From: Puniceicoccaceae bacterium
GTDB lineage: Bacteria; Verrucomicrobiota; Verrucomicrobiia; Opitutales; JAFGAQ01
Assembly: GCA_028285755.1 (NCBI GenBank)
Contig: JANQOQ010000006.1
Span: forward strand, 868,001-932,000
DNA length: 64,000 bases
Direction: 5' to 3'
Made by a program: the position numbers and the translations under genes. Under the pieces are notes generated by a model. That model made no database searches, had not been told where the DNA came from, and was given only the letters and a program-made list of their open reading frames with translations. Shown here piece by piece: positions 28,325 to 36,263 of this stretch; within the stretch, counting starts at the first letter, position 1, and every line of letters begins with the position of its first letter.

Positions 28325-28863
28325 TGCTTATGCACCTTTCTATATCCCATTTTCCTAAAATATTCTCCCACTTTTCTAACACCTAAAGCCGTTTGGTTCT
28401 GCACCGTATTCACTGAAATACCGAGTTTCCTGGAAACCTCGAGCTGTGAAAATCCATAGATTTTCCTCATAGTGATCACTTGGCAGCACCTCTCAGGTAA
28501 CTGTTCGATTGCTTCCACAAGATGACTCACTTCATCATTGCTGATCGTCTCTTCGAGAGGCGACTTCATCTCTGAGACGATATCCATATTAGCAACTGGG
28601 GCGTTTTCATTCGGTTTCTCATAGCGTTGATGCCGAAACCTGCTCATAACCAAATTTTTAGCGGTAACGAACAGATAAGCTCTTGGATTCACAAGAGGTC
28701 CTGTGTTATATGCTCTCAGTAGTTTAAAGAAAGTTTCTTGTATAACATCATCGATATCCGAAAGCGTTGGGTAACGTCTGGATAACCAATTTCGAAGATC
28801 TGTTTCGTGGGGTAAAATATCCTCTGAAAACCAATCGGCTTCTCTCTTTTTCTTATTGGGCAT
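28321..28863 (-). CDS. ECF sigma factor (FecI-like, second system)
   Basis: ECF sigma factor of 180 residues. Region 2 is DIDDVIQETFFKLLRAY and NPRAYLFVTAKNLVMSRFRHQ; region 4 is LPERCCQVITMRKIYGFS and LEVSRKLGISVNTVQNQ. It heads the operon sigma, fecR, STN protein, receptor, sulfatase. The CTAGTGAGT-N15-GTC promoter of the first system is not present upstream, so its specificity should differ. A TATAAT-like box in the 70 bases upstream (GGGTATATAATAAC) suggests housekeeping transcription of the operon. Confidence 0.92.
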   Translation of the reverse strand: MPNKKKREADWFSEDILPHETDLRNWLSRRYPTLSDIDDVIQETFFKLLRAYNTGPLVNPRAYLFVTAKNLVMSRFRHQRYEKPNENAPVANMDIVSEMKSPLEETISNDEVSHLVEAIEQLPERCCQVITMRKIYGFSQLEVSRKLGISVNTVQNQTALGVRKVGEYFRKMGYRKVHKQ

Positions 28864-28934
28864 GTAACTTGGGGTAAGTTATTATATACCCTTACTACGC
28901 GCAGAAAAGAAAAACCTACCATAGGAAAATGCAA

Positions 28935-29390
28935 AAAAATCTATCTAGGCTCTATAAGCGTATCTATCACTAGATACTGTATACTATGTACATCATATGC
29001 GTGATTTTACCAATTGAATATTGTAATTGCTACATTTCATCAATTACCAATATCCGATTAAATGGGAGGTATTTTTTGTCTCCTGAAATCGTAAGTCTTT
29101 GATTATCAGGCCCCGCTATTTGAACCCCATACCTCAAGGCAATTGTTACAGGACTAATGCAACTCGTTAGAATTTATCCCGTAAAGCTGGATCTGTATCG
29201 CTTAGATTTAGTTCACGCAGATTTAACTGCTTTGATAGAGTAGGAATTCATCCTAATTTGAATGGATGTTTATCGGTTGATTAAGAGGCAGTTATTGATA
29301 GCAAGTACTCAATAGGACTCTGATGTGGACACACGTTTTATACTGTGATAACCTCATTTCGTTTTGAGCATGATAGAAGGATTTCTTACG
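28935..29390. other. Intergenic stretch between the second TonB cluster and the mobile element
   Basis: No gene is seen apart from the repeat at 29073-29139. The left end of the conjugative element is expected in or just after this stretch, but no copy of the tRNA-Val 3' end could be found in it. Confidence 0.4.
29073..29139. repeat. Right copy of imperfect direct repeat flanking the second sigma/TonB cluster
   Basis: Partner of 21036-21104, in the same orientation and about 8 kb away. The match covers TTTTGTC, AATCGTAAGT, TTGATTATCAGGC and GCTATTTGAACCC/ACTATTTGAACCC with one gap. Confidence 0.6.
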
Positions 29391-29552
29391 ATGTTTCAGG
29401 TGTCGATTTGCACCCAAAGTGTTTTGGAGCAGCTTGAGTTTTATGAATACAATGGGGTCGAATTCGGTATGGATTACATTTCTGGTAAGGAAGAAACATA
29501 CATATTTGAGATAAATCCGAATATGCAGAATAAGCTGGAACAAATAGCATGA
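29391..29552 (+). CDS. Small hypothetical protein (53 aa)
   Basis: No family is recognised. The ATG is preceded by AGAAGGA at a good distance, and the stop overlaps the next small frame by ATGA, which argues for real translation. The product is acidic and soluble (VLEQLEFYEYNGVEFGMDY). Confidence 0.35.
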   Translation: MFQVSICTQSVLEQLEFYEYNGVEFGMDYISGKEETYIFEINPNMQNKLEQIA

Positions 29553-29695
29553 GAATGCAGATCTTGATGCACTATCCTTACTTGAAGAAAGGAACGCTTC
29601 AGTTTACGACACATCAGGCAGTGTTGTGCTTGAATGCGCACAATGACAATAAGTCCTCAAGAACCAATATATTCCAAAGAGGTCGCAAGAGTTGA
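29549..29695 (+). CDS. Small hypothetical protein (48 aa)
   Basis: A short basic product (MRMQILMHYPYLKKGTLQ...) whose ATG overlaps the preceding stop codon. It ends 50 bases before a strong terminator, so the two small frames could form one transcript. No function is known. Confidence 0.3.
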   Translation: MRMQILMHYPYLKKGTLQFTTHQAVLCLNAHNDNKSSRTNIFQRGRKS

Positions 29696-29744
29696 TCAGC
29701 AAGCTGATTAACCCACACGATCCGAAACCCCACGTCACTTATAA

Positions 29745-29781
29745 GGCAGACCTTGTTTTACCAAGGACTGCCTTTCTTTTT
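29745..29781 (+). terminator. Intrinsic terminator
   Basis: GGCAG-A-CCTTG (29745-29755) pairs with CAAGG-A-CTGCC (29762-29772), with only the A opposite A unpaired, and is followed by TTTCTTTTT. It ends the transcript of the two small frames upstream. Confidence 0.8.
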
Positions 29782-29803
29782 GAAGGGGCGCTGCCCCTCG
29801 CTC

Positions 29804-29941
29804 ACTCAAGGGTGTCCCCCATCTTCGCTCGTACACTCACTGCAGACCGGGTGATCCCCCTCCCTTGAGTTCCCTACCCCCGTTCTCGGCGAAGGCCAGG
29901 GTTTCAGCAGCAAGCAGTAGGCTTGCGCACCACTGAAACCC
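29804..29941 (+). promoter_or_regulatory. Highly structured leader upstream of ardA (possible single-strand promoter)
   Basis: Two nested structures: ACTCAAGGG (29804-29812) with CCCTTGAGT (29862-29870), and GGGTTTCAG (29899-29907) with CTGAAACCC (29933-29941), the latter enclosing GCAAGC/GCTTGC (29910-29915, 29921-29926). Known plasmids place folded single-stranded promoters in front of anti-restriction genes; that reading here is inference. Confidence 0.45.
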
Positions 29942-29954
29942 ATTAACCAAAGGA

Positions 29955-30482
29955 ATGATGATTATGAGCACCTTAGATACACCGAGAATATATGTCGCTT
30001 GTCTGGCCAGTTACAACAATGGCATTTTGCACGGCGAGTGGATCGACGCGACTTTAAGCGTCGACGAAATCCATGAGCACATCAGAGCGATGCTTAAGGC
30101 TTCACCTATGGCTGATGCAGAAGAGCATGCGATTCACGATATCGACGGTTTTGGCAAAATCCCCATATCCGAATACGAGAGTATTTTTTATGTGAATTGC
30201 CTAGCGATATTTATCCAAGAGCACGGAGGTCAAGGTCTTGCTCTGCTTGAACACTTTTTGGGAGATATCGAAGATGCTGAGCGTGCTTTGGAAAACTATG
30301 CGGGCCGTTATGAAGGTTTGAGCGCTTATGCCCAGCAGTTGACCGAGGATACAACGGAAATCCCTGAAAACCTGAGCTTCTACATCGATTACGAGAAGAT
30401 AGCCAGCGACATGAAAATGAGCGGCGACGTCTTCACCATCGAGTTCAGTCACAACGAAGTAGACGTTTACTATTCCCATTAA
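29955..30482 (+). CDS. ardA: Antirestriction protein ArdA
   Basis: DNA-mimic protein that blocks type I restriction enzymes, protecting the element when it enters a new host. About 172-175 residues, the usual length, strongly acidic, with the family motifs PRIYVACLASYNNGILHGEWIDA, EEHAIHDIDGF (split here), ENYAGRYEGLSAYAQQL and LSFYIDYEKIASDMKMSGD. AAAGGA lies 10 bases before the third in-frame ATG (29964), so that is a likely true start. It is the first gene of the leading region, on the strand that could be transcribed from the incoming single strand, and it follows a folded leader. Confidence 0.93.
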   Translation: MMIMSTLDTPRIYVACLASYNNGILHGEWIDATLSVDEIHEHIRAMLKASPMADAEEHAIHDIDGFGKIPISEYESIFYVNCLAIFIQEHGGQGLALLEHFLGDIEDAERALENYAGRYEGLSAYAQQLTEDTTEIPENLSFYIDYEKIASDMKMSGDVFTIEFSHNEVDVYYSH

Positions 30483-30541
30483 TCCAAATGCAGGCCCGAT
30501 TGACCGGGCCTGCTTCGATCCACCTTAAAGAAAGTTATCCC

Positions 30542-30730
30542 ATGTCAGAAAATCCAAAGAATACCATACCTCAATGCAGCTCATGCGGCAGTGAAAATGT
30601 CTTATTTGACGCTTACGTTGCCTGGGATGAAACCACACAAACCTATGAAATCGTGAACGTCTTCGACAAAGGCCATTACTGCCAGGACTGCGACGGCGAA
30701 TGCTCGATCGATTGGGAGGAATCCGACTGA
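30542..30730 (+). CDS. Small zinc-ribbon protein
   Basis: A 62-residue protein with two CxxC pairs (CSSCGSENV and CQDCDGEC), the pattern of a zinc ribbon. The ATG at 30542 follows AAAGAAAG and is preferred to upstream non-ATG starts. It lies 60 bases behind ardA with no terminator between, so it is probably co-transcribed. Such small proteins are common in leading regions of conjugative elements; role unknown. Confidence 0.65.
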   Translation: MSENPKNTIPQCSSCGSENVLFDAYVAWDETTQTYEIVNVFDKGHYCQDCDGECSIDWEESD

Positions 30731-30776
30731 ATTTCGCATACTTTATTTGGACAGATTATTAACTTAAGCTAATCAA

Positions 30777-31199
30777 ATGGAAGAAACAGATAAACATCTA
30801 CTGATATTGCTCAAAGATTGGGTCAGTGAGGTCTCCAAAAATACGTCTACTGAAGCCCTGGAGTCATTCTATGGGCATAATTGGTGGCAAATCACCGCTG
30901 AAGAAATGCATGTCTTCGATCTTAGCCTTGACGATGCTAATCGGATATTCCCGGTTTACCTTATTTACGAAGCTATCGCTACAGAAACGGAAAACGATTT
31001 TGCAGCTGAGCAGCCCCAACTTTATAAAAAAGCCAAACAGTCATTTAAATGGATATCCCGTGGGATCATTAATGATATTGAATTTCGGAAGCTGTCTAAA
31101 CATTTTGGGATCAGTAATCAAAAAGCCTACTGTTACTTTCAATTGCATGAAATGAAGCTAGTCAGAGAGGGAATCATTCAGTTCGAAAAACCGTCTTAA
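30777..31199 (+). CDS. Hypothetical protein (140 aa) of the leading region
   Basis: No family is recognised. A soluble, acidic, helical protein (FYGHNWWQITAEEMHVFDLSL; LYKKAKQSFKWISRGIIND in parts), ending with a winged-helix-like stretch (EFRKLSKHFGISNQKAYCYF). It follows the zinc-ribbon gene on the same strand. Confidence 0.6.
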   Translation: MEETDKHLLILLKDWVSEVSKNTSTEALESFYGHNWWQITAEEMHVFDLSLDDANRIFPVYLIYEAIATETENDFAAEQPQLYKKAKQSFKWISRGIINDIEFRKLSKHFGISNQKAYCYFQLHEMKLVREGIIQFEKPS

Positions 31200-31452
31200 T
31201 TTCCTTTGCCTCTTCCTGAAATAACCGCCCTTATCCAAGCATCATCGCTCGATAGATGTATTGGATGGTCTTGGCATCTGGGTGCCTGGATTGCTAAACC
31301 GCCAAATTTTCTTAGGCAACCCCTCATCTTTGTTGGTTATTGCCGCCTAAGTGCATCACTGTCAGTGAGCAGGTACTCAATTTCTTAGGGCTGCGTAATC
31401 AGTCATACCTTTCATTGGGTCATGTTCACCTGAATTTCGCATAATCCCGTTA

Positions 31453-31610
31453 TACCGAACATCCATTGCGTAACGATACGAATGGCGTTGACCCGGCAAG
31501 TCGAAAAACAAGGTTTACCTAAAGGCAGCCTTCCTGGTTTTTGACGTTGAACCGTGGCCTGCGGCCTCAACTGCTTCCATTCGCTTTAATCCGATCCGCA
31601 ACGTTCGGTA
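31453..31610 (+). promoter_or_regulatory. Long imperfect hairpin upstream of the 73-residue gene (possible single-strand promoter)
   Basis: Three nested stems are visible: TACCGAAC (31453) with GTTCGGTA (31603), CGAATGG (31479) with CCATTCG (31577), and GTCGAAAAAC (31500) with GTTTTTGAC (31537). The whole 160 bases between the 140-residue and 73-residue genes could fold as one strand. No gene is seen in 31200-31640. Confidence 0.45.
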
Positions 31611-31658
31611 ATGGAATTCGCCAAATCCGAACACAACCTAAAATGAAAGGATTAAAAA

Positions 31659-31880
31659 ATGACTACTAAAAAAGCAGCTTCTAAGAAAGAAACTCGCGTT
31701 CCTACCCACGCCGTCAAGGTGAAGCACGAAAACGGCAGCAGCGCCAACTACGAACAAATCGGAGTTGCCTGGGAAAATGAAAATGGCGGTCTCTTCGTCA
31801 AATTCTACGGCACCCAGGTCATTGCCAAGCCGGTATCCATCTTCCCGATCAATCGAGAAGGAGCGGATGCCAAGGAGTAA
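31659..31880 (+). CDS. Small hypothetical protein of the leading region
   Basis: A 73-residue protein with a lysine-rich start (TTKKAASKKETR) and a compact beta-type remainder (VAWENENGGLFVKFYGTQVIAKPVSIFPI). No family name is known to me; similar small proteins occur in conjugative elements. It has AAAGGA before the ATG and its own terminator. Confidence 0.65.
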   Translation: MTTKKAASKKETRVPTHAVKVKHENGSSANYEQIGVAWENENGGLFVKFYGTQVIAKPVSIFPINREGADAKE

Positions 31881-31903
31881 AACCAACCGGTTATTTCAGG
31901 AAA

Positions 31904-31934
31904 GAAGGCTTCGAGCAATCGAAGCCTTCTTCAT
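31904..31934 (+). terminator. Intrinsic terminator, possibly bidirectional
   Basis: GAAGGCTTCGA (31904-31914) pairs perfectly with TCGAAGCCTTC (31919-31929), followed by TTCATTT. It lies between convergent genes. Confidence 0.75.
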
Positions 31935-32815
31935 TTACTGGTTGTTTCTACAACAAATTCGTCATTTGAAATACATCTAGCTCCCAAAGGAAAACCTTCA
32001 AATTTTTGATGATATGCATTCTTACTAGATTTAAAGGCAGCAATTGTGTCCTTATCATTTGTAACCAAGGTATATGGCTGATTGATATCCAAATATGATA
32101 TGATCAATCCATCTTCAAAGTCATTTCTATCAGTACTAACACACTCAGGCTTACCCCCAGATTTTTCTAATGCGCTTCTAATTCTTGCATACCAATATCC
32201 AGAGTAAAAGAATCTTGATTGGCCTAGTTTCCCAACGAGCTCTGGTTTTTCTAATAGACCATGTTCAACACAAGAGCTTTTCAAATCGCTCAATATGAAT
32301 TGTGCTAATAATTCATCGCTTATAGAATCTAAGTTGTTTGCTGTAAGATAACTACTCAACTCTTGGGCTGCCTGAGCAAACTCTGATAAGTAGGACTCTT
32401 CAGATTCATTTAATACCACTCGCGTCATTTCGGCAATATTGTCACATGTTTTAACTTCCCCATTAGATAGTAAAACATGGCTCTTCTCAAAATCATGCAG
32501 AGATTCGCAATTTTCAAGATTTGCCAAGATCTGAGTGATGATTTCAGGATCTTCAAATCTGCTGGGGTCAATTCTATCAGCTATTCCGATTTGCTTTGCA
32601 TGGTGCGCTATGGGGTCATCTAAGATAGACATCAGTTTGCACTTCAGAACATTCCCCCTTTGTCTTAGGAAGCTATTTGTAGCTGTTCCTTCATCCAAAT
32701 GACTTAATAATTCCCACACTGATATGGTCGAAATCCGAAGATCGTGATTCTCTTTAGTTAATCGTAAGATTTCTCCAGAAATGCCCTTTATTGCACTAGT
32801 GTCTAGAACATACAT
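31931..32815 (-). CDS. PIN-domain protein, large form (294 aa)
   Basis: Predicted metal-dependent ribonuclease of the PIN fold. The first acidic residue is in MYVLDTSA (Asp5), a second site is STISVWELLSHL, and the C-terminal acidic cluster is RNDFEDGLIISYLD with LVTNDKD. At 294 residues it is about twice the size of a VapC toxin, with a helical insert at about 100-200. No antitoxin-like gene stands directly beside it. It lies back to back with the small recombinase gene. It may be a stand-alone nuclease with a defensive or stress role; that is inference. Confidence 0.6.
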   Translation of the reverse strand: MYVLDTSAIKGISGEILRLTKENHDLRISTISVWELLSHLDEGTATNSFLRQRGNVLKCKLMSILDDPIAHHAKQIGIADRIDPSRFEDPEIITQILANLENCESLHDFEKSHVLLSNGEVKTCDNIAEMTRVVLNESEESYLSEFAQAAQELSSYLTANNLDSISDELLAQFILSDLKSSCVEHGLLEKPELVGKLGQSRFFYSGYWYARIRSALEKSGGKPECVSTDRNDFEDGLIISYLDINQPYTLVTNDKDTIAAFKSSKNAYHQKFEGFPLGARCISNDEFVVETTSK

Positions 32816-32865
32816 ATACTACTTCAGTTTTAAGTATTATTACAGTTTTTTCAATTGACGACCGA

Positions 32866-33489
32866 TTAAAGGAATAGCCGTGAAACAGTTTCTACAAACT
32901 GTTTCATGTCAAGCAAAGCCTTATCCAGCCTGGATTTTTTTGGCCATATACTTTTCGCATAAGCGATTTCCTCTTCGCTTACAAAATCCATGTAAACAAC
33001 AGTGCTCGACAAGTGCCTGTGTCCCAACCACTTTTGAATAAGGTTGACCGGAGTGGTTTTGCTCACATGAGCGACCGCATATGAATGCCGAAGCCCTTTC
33101 GGCGTCGCCCGACTGCCCTCCAGTTCGACTTGTTTCATGATCTCCTTGATGACACGCCAGCCGGTTGTCCGTGAAAAATCAAAGACCCGTTCATGGGTTT
33201 TCTTGCCCATCGTTATATAGCGTAAAAGCGCTAAAACCTCAGGCGGCATAATGATAAAACGGTAGTTGGTTTTGCTTCTTTGCTTAAGTGATCTAATGAC
33301 AATCCCTTCTACATCGTAGTCAATCCGTCCCACCAATAGAGCCAGAATTTCCGAAATCCGTGCACCCGAATAATACATGACCAGGGCGAAAGCCCGTTTC
33401 TTGGAGTCTTTGAAACCGATGGCAGCCCGAAGGAATGCTTCGCGCTCCGGCTCACTGAGATATTTACGTATTCCCTGGGTGTAAAGCAT
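32866..33489 (-). CDS. Small tyrosine recombinase (catalytic domain only)
   Basis: Site-specific tyrosine recombinase with the catalytic set Arg (YSGARISEIL), Lys (RSKTNYRF), HxxR-like GLRHSYAVAH, HR in WLGHRHLSSTVVY and the nucleophile Tyr in VVYMDF. At about 207 residues it has only a short N-terminal part instead of a full core-binding domain. The ATG at 33489 is preferred; the frame extends to 33576 but then includes the second recombination-site copy. The last residues (MKQFVETVS) are encoded within a 26-base palindromic site, and an inverted copy lies just upstream of the gene. The gene could therefore act on its own flanks. Confidence 0.8.
   Translation of the reverse strand: MLYTQGIRKYLSEPEREAFLRAAIGFKDSKKRAFALVMYYSGARISEILALLVGRIDYDVEGIVIRSLKQRSKTNYRFIIMPPEVLALLRYITMGKKTHERVFDFSRTTGWRVIKEIMKQVELEGSRATPKGLRHSYAVAHVSKTTPVNLIQKWLGHRHLSSTVVYMDFVSEEEIAYAKSIWPKKSRLDKALLDMKQFVETVSRLFL
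32881..32906. repeat. Palindromic recombinase-type site 1
   Basis: Perfect 11-base arms, TGAAACAGTTT and AAACTGTTTCA, around CTAC. It lies inside the 3' end of the recombinase gene. It is inverted relative to site 2, as judged from the centre CTAC against GTAG. Confidence 0.65.
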
Positions 33490-33509
33490 GACGGCGTTAA
33501 TCAAAAGAA

Positions 33510-33535
33510 TGAAACAGTTTGTAGATAGTGTTTCA
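33510..33535. repeat. Palindromic recombinase-type site 2 (inverted copy)
   Basis: TGAAACAGTTT, GTAG, ATAGTGTTTCA; the first 16 bases match the reverse complement of site 1 exactly and the right arm is degenerate. It lies 20 bases upstream of the recombinase ATG, in the shared region with the divergent gene. Confidence 0.6.
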
Positions 33536-33641
33536 GAGTATGAAAACACGCTCCCATCATGCCACAAGTCGCCCAAATGACCAAATATTGCGTTTCAGCA
33601 CCAGGAATGTTATAAAAGGAGTAAGGAAAAGGAGATCGCTT

Positions 33642-34091
33642 ATGGCCTCAGGCCTGAGATCAAAACTGAAAGCTGCGGCTGCCGGATTCACCGCAGGGGC
33701 AATGACATTGCTGCCTACTGTTAGCTTTTCTAAATCGGCTAAATCTGATGAGGCTACTGGCATCCAAGCTTCTCTCGACACATCTTCTATTCCATCCGTA
33801 GAGCGTAAGATTGCCTATCGTGCCTCGACTGATCAAGTTGTGCTCCACTACGGTGAAGGCATCCCAGATGTAGCCATGATCGCTTTCGAAAATGTCGCTG
33901 AAGAGAAGAATTATCCTGTGGATGTATTCGCCGGAGGCGAACCTGGTATGGTGGAAATGTTCATTCATCGCAAGCCGGTCGGCAAATACACCCGTGGACA
34001 ACTGGCAGACGGAACCGTCGCCGGTCACATGCAGTATTTTTATGAAAAAGTTGTGGGCTCACGGCCTGATCTTAGAACCGCTTCACTCTAG
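33642..34091 (+). CDS. Exported hypothetical protein (149 aa)
   Basis: The ATG at 33642 is chosen because AAGGAAAAGGAGA lies just before it. The N-terminus has a short basic part and a hydrophobic run (KLKAAAAGFTAGAMTLLPTVSFS), an export signal or anchor. The remainder (VVLHYGEGIPDVAMIAFEN, EEKNYPVDVFAGG, GMVEMFIHRKPVG) has no known family. It is divergent from the recombinase gene, and its stop overlaps the stop of the next gene by four bases, tail to tail. Confidence 0.6.
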   Translation: MASGLRSKLKAAAAGFTAGAMTLLPTVSFSKSAKSDEATGIQASLDTSSIPSVERKIAYRASTDQVVLHYGEGIPDVAMIAFENVAEEKNYPVDVFAGGEPGMVEMFIHRKPVGKYTRGQLADGTVAGHMQYFYEKVVGSRPDLRTASL

Positions 34092-35098
34092 GAATTCCCA
34101 ACATTCAACGTCGTAGCCGGATTGCTTTGTAGATTGGTTTCAGGCTGAGCGTCTAACTGACCCTCGAGTAGCTTGAAATAGTCCTCGTCAAACAAGTGCT
34201 CAGTATCTTCTTCCATGGATAAAAGCTCCCTAGCAGCTTCCGAGGCACTATCAATGAGCATCTTTTCTTGCCGCATGCGTTCGATGGGATCTTCCAATTT
34301 TTGAAGCCTTGCGAAGTCTTTCATAAATTGCTCGATTTCCACATCAGAGATTTCAACCAGGCTATTATCTAAATCGTCACGCAATTCTAGCTGCGTATCT
34401 GGCAGCACACTCTTCTTTTCAATTTCAATCTGTGAGCTATTGGATTGCCAGCCTTGCTGGAAGAGGGTTTCGTATGCCGCTACCCCCTCTTCCGCCGAGA
34501 TTTTGCCTACTTCCAGATCATTCTCGATATCAAGGTCTTTTTGCTCGAGAACCGCCGTATACTGTCGATGCCATTCGCCTAATTGCTCGAGCACATCTGG
34601 ATCATCCCGATCAAATTCCTTACCGGTAATGCGCTCATATTCCTTAATCGCATTTTCGATTTCTTCGTTCAGGTATTTGCCATCCGGCCCCTGAATGGTT
34701 TTACCCAACTTCATGTCTGCCAAGGCCTGTTCAATGGCATCCGCATAGCGATTATGGTTTTTGATGGCATCTCGAATCTGTGATTGTAGGCTATTCAGGC
34801 GCAACATAATGTCGCCAAGGCTATCTTTTTTCTTTTCCTTGGCGTTTGAATGTAGAAACTGAGCATCCTTAAATCGATCCGTTCCCCTCAGAGAACTTTC
34901 CTCCAAAGCGCCAATCGTGACCTTAGCGGTTATTTGCTCATGCTCTTTTCGCTCACCCTCAAGCACATCCGCACGGAGTTCATCGGGCGTTTTTACTGCG
35001 TCGTCGTAGATATCGGGAAGAATGCCCTGATTCCACCTAGCACCATACATTTCCTGCGCACTAAGCGCTTTAGCCCCTTGATCACTCATATGTCCCAC
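34088..35098 (-). CDS. Coiled-coil hypothetical protein (336 aa)
   Basis: No family is recognised. A highly charged, soluble, mostly helical protein with long heptad-like stretches (IMLRLNSLQSQIRDAIKNH; DVEIEQFMKDFARLQKLEDPIERMRQEKM in parts). ATG codons at 35098 and 35089 are both possible. It is part of the leading region between recombinase and integrase. Transfer-linked structural or regulatory proteins of this look are frequent but undefined. Confidence 0.55.
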   Translation of the reverse strand: MGHMSDQGAKALSAQEMYGARWNQGILPDIYDDAVKTPDELRADVLEGERKEHEQITAKVTIGALEESSLRGTDRFKDAQFLHSNAKEKKKDSLGDIMLRLNSLQSQIRDAIKNHNRYADAIEQALADMKLGKTIQGPDGKYLNEEIENAIKEYERITGKEFDRDDPDVLEQLGEWHRQYTAVLEQKDLDIENDLEVGKISAEEGVAAYETLFQQGWQSNSSQIEIEKKSVLPDTQLELRDDLDNSLVEISDVEIEQFMKDFARLQKLEDPIERMRQEKMLIDSASEAARELLSMEEDTEHLFDEDYFKLLEGQLDAQPETNLQSNPATTLNVGNS

Positions 35099-35262
35099 CT
35101 AATAGTTGTGTATCCCCGAATGCGCCTTAAATGGCACATCTCATTTAAGGTCATTTTGACATATTTTCCTTAATACCGGATTAAATATATCTTGGGTTTT
35201 ATCTATTGGTAAGAGACACGAATTTTAGATCAGTGCCGTTGATTTTATTTCCCGTATCGCGC

Positions 35263-35288
35263 AAAAAAAACGGGCCGGAGGAGCCCGT
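35263..35288 (-). terminator. Intrinsic terminator on the minus strand, no gene in front of it
   Basis: ACGGGC/GCCCGT stem (35270-35275 with 35283-35288) followed on the minus strand by eight T. Confidence 0.7.
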
Positions 35289-35424
35289 GTTGAAGTTGGG
35301 TTCATGCTCTACGCCCATTCGAAGAACATGAGGGGAAAATGCAATTTTTCCTGTTTGGTAAAAACTACATTTACGATCCTGACACAACCTTCTTAACAAA
35401 TCCTTAATTGCTCTCGACATCCAT

Positions 35425-35456
35425 AAAAAAAGCCGGGCAACCCTCGTAGCCCGGCT
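35425..35456 (-). terminator. Second intrinsic terminator on the minus strand, no gene in front of it
   Basis: AGCCGGGC (35431-35438) pairs with GCCCGGCT (35449-35456), followed on the minus strand by seven T. A third hairpin without a T-run (GGAAGCCC, 35598-35605, with 35616-35623) lies further up. The stretch 35099-35978 has no convincing protein gene. Confidence 0.7.
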
Positions 35457-35978
35457 CTTCAAAATGGGCTCAGATTGGCAACGGGTTAATGGTGACGCTC
35501 TGAGCCTGTGTTCAAGGATAATTCAATGGGGAATTACCATGTTTGATTATAATGCCAGAATTTCCTAAAGATGTAGTTAACAACCTTCAGGTGATAAGGA
35601 AGCCCCCGCAAGCGAGGGCTTCCCGTTTCATCACTTCAGGCTAACCCAAAGGGTGATGCATAATTTGAAGAATTTGAAAATACGCATTGTTTTTCCTCCT
35701 TATTGTTAGAGCCGAACCATTTCGGCGCTTTCTGGCTAAACCCCGCAATTTCACAAACTGAATTTTCATGCCTAACACGGCTGATGCAATCAGGAGGTGC
35801 GGGCAAGGCATTGAAAATCCAGTTGAAATAGCGATAAGCCTCTTTGAAAGCGACCTATGGTTCGGGCAAATATAGGAGGCAAAACCGTATTTGGGGGTCT
35901 TCAATTAACCCTTTCTTAAAGCATTTTGTGATGAACTTAAGATTGCATTATGTAAAATAATACACGCGGGGGCATATT

Positions 35979-36263
35979 ATGGATCAGCAGTTGCGCGAAA
36001 TCTTCGCCGGTAAATCCGACTACGAAATTTCCGTTATCATTGATAGGGTCGCGGAGCGATTGGAAATCTTTAATGATCGCATGATTGATAAGTTTGAGGT
36101 GGCAGAACGAGCCGGGATGACGGTATCCTGGCTCGACAATAGTCGCAGCAAAAAGGCAATGAAGTTAAGAAGTTTAGGGGTGCGCTATGGCAAGAGCCAA
36201 ACTTCACCGGTTCGCTACCCGCTCATTGCAGTGGTTCGGGCTTGTCGGATGGATGAGAGCTAA
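35979..36263 (+). CDS. Small DNA-binding-like protein (94 aa)
   Basis: A 94-residue protein with a MerR/HTH-17-like stretch (IDKFEVAERAGMTVSWLDNSRS) that could recognise DNA, probably as an integrase accessory or regulator. It has an A/T-rich promoter-like region upstream. Its stop overlaps the start of the next small gene, which precedes the integrase, so the three form one unit. Confidence 0.6.
   Translation: MDQQLREIFAGKSDYEISVIIDRVAERLEIFNDRMIDKFEVAERAGMTVSWLDNSRSKKAMKLRSLGVRYGKSQTSPVRYPLIAVVRACRMDES

Noticed and set aside
31206-31388. Short plus-strand frame behind the 140-residue gene
   Set aside because: No ATG start, no ribosome-binding site, and a composition unlike the neighbouring proteins; it lies at the edge of the structured region.
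35199-35462. Possible minus-strand protein gene of 87 codons
   Set aside because: It runs through both intrinsic terminators and has no protein-like composition or ribosome-binding site.
35641-35904. Possible minus-strand gene of 87 codons with an AAAGGG before its ATG
   Set aside because: The translated sequence looks random, shows no motif, and nothing supports it beyond the single ribosome-binding-like string.
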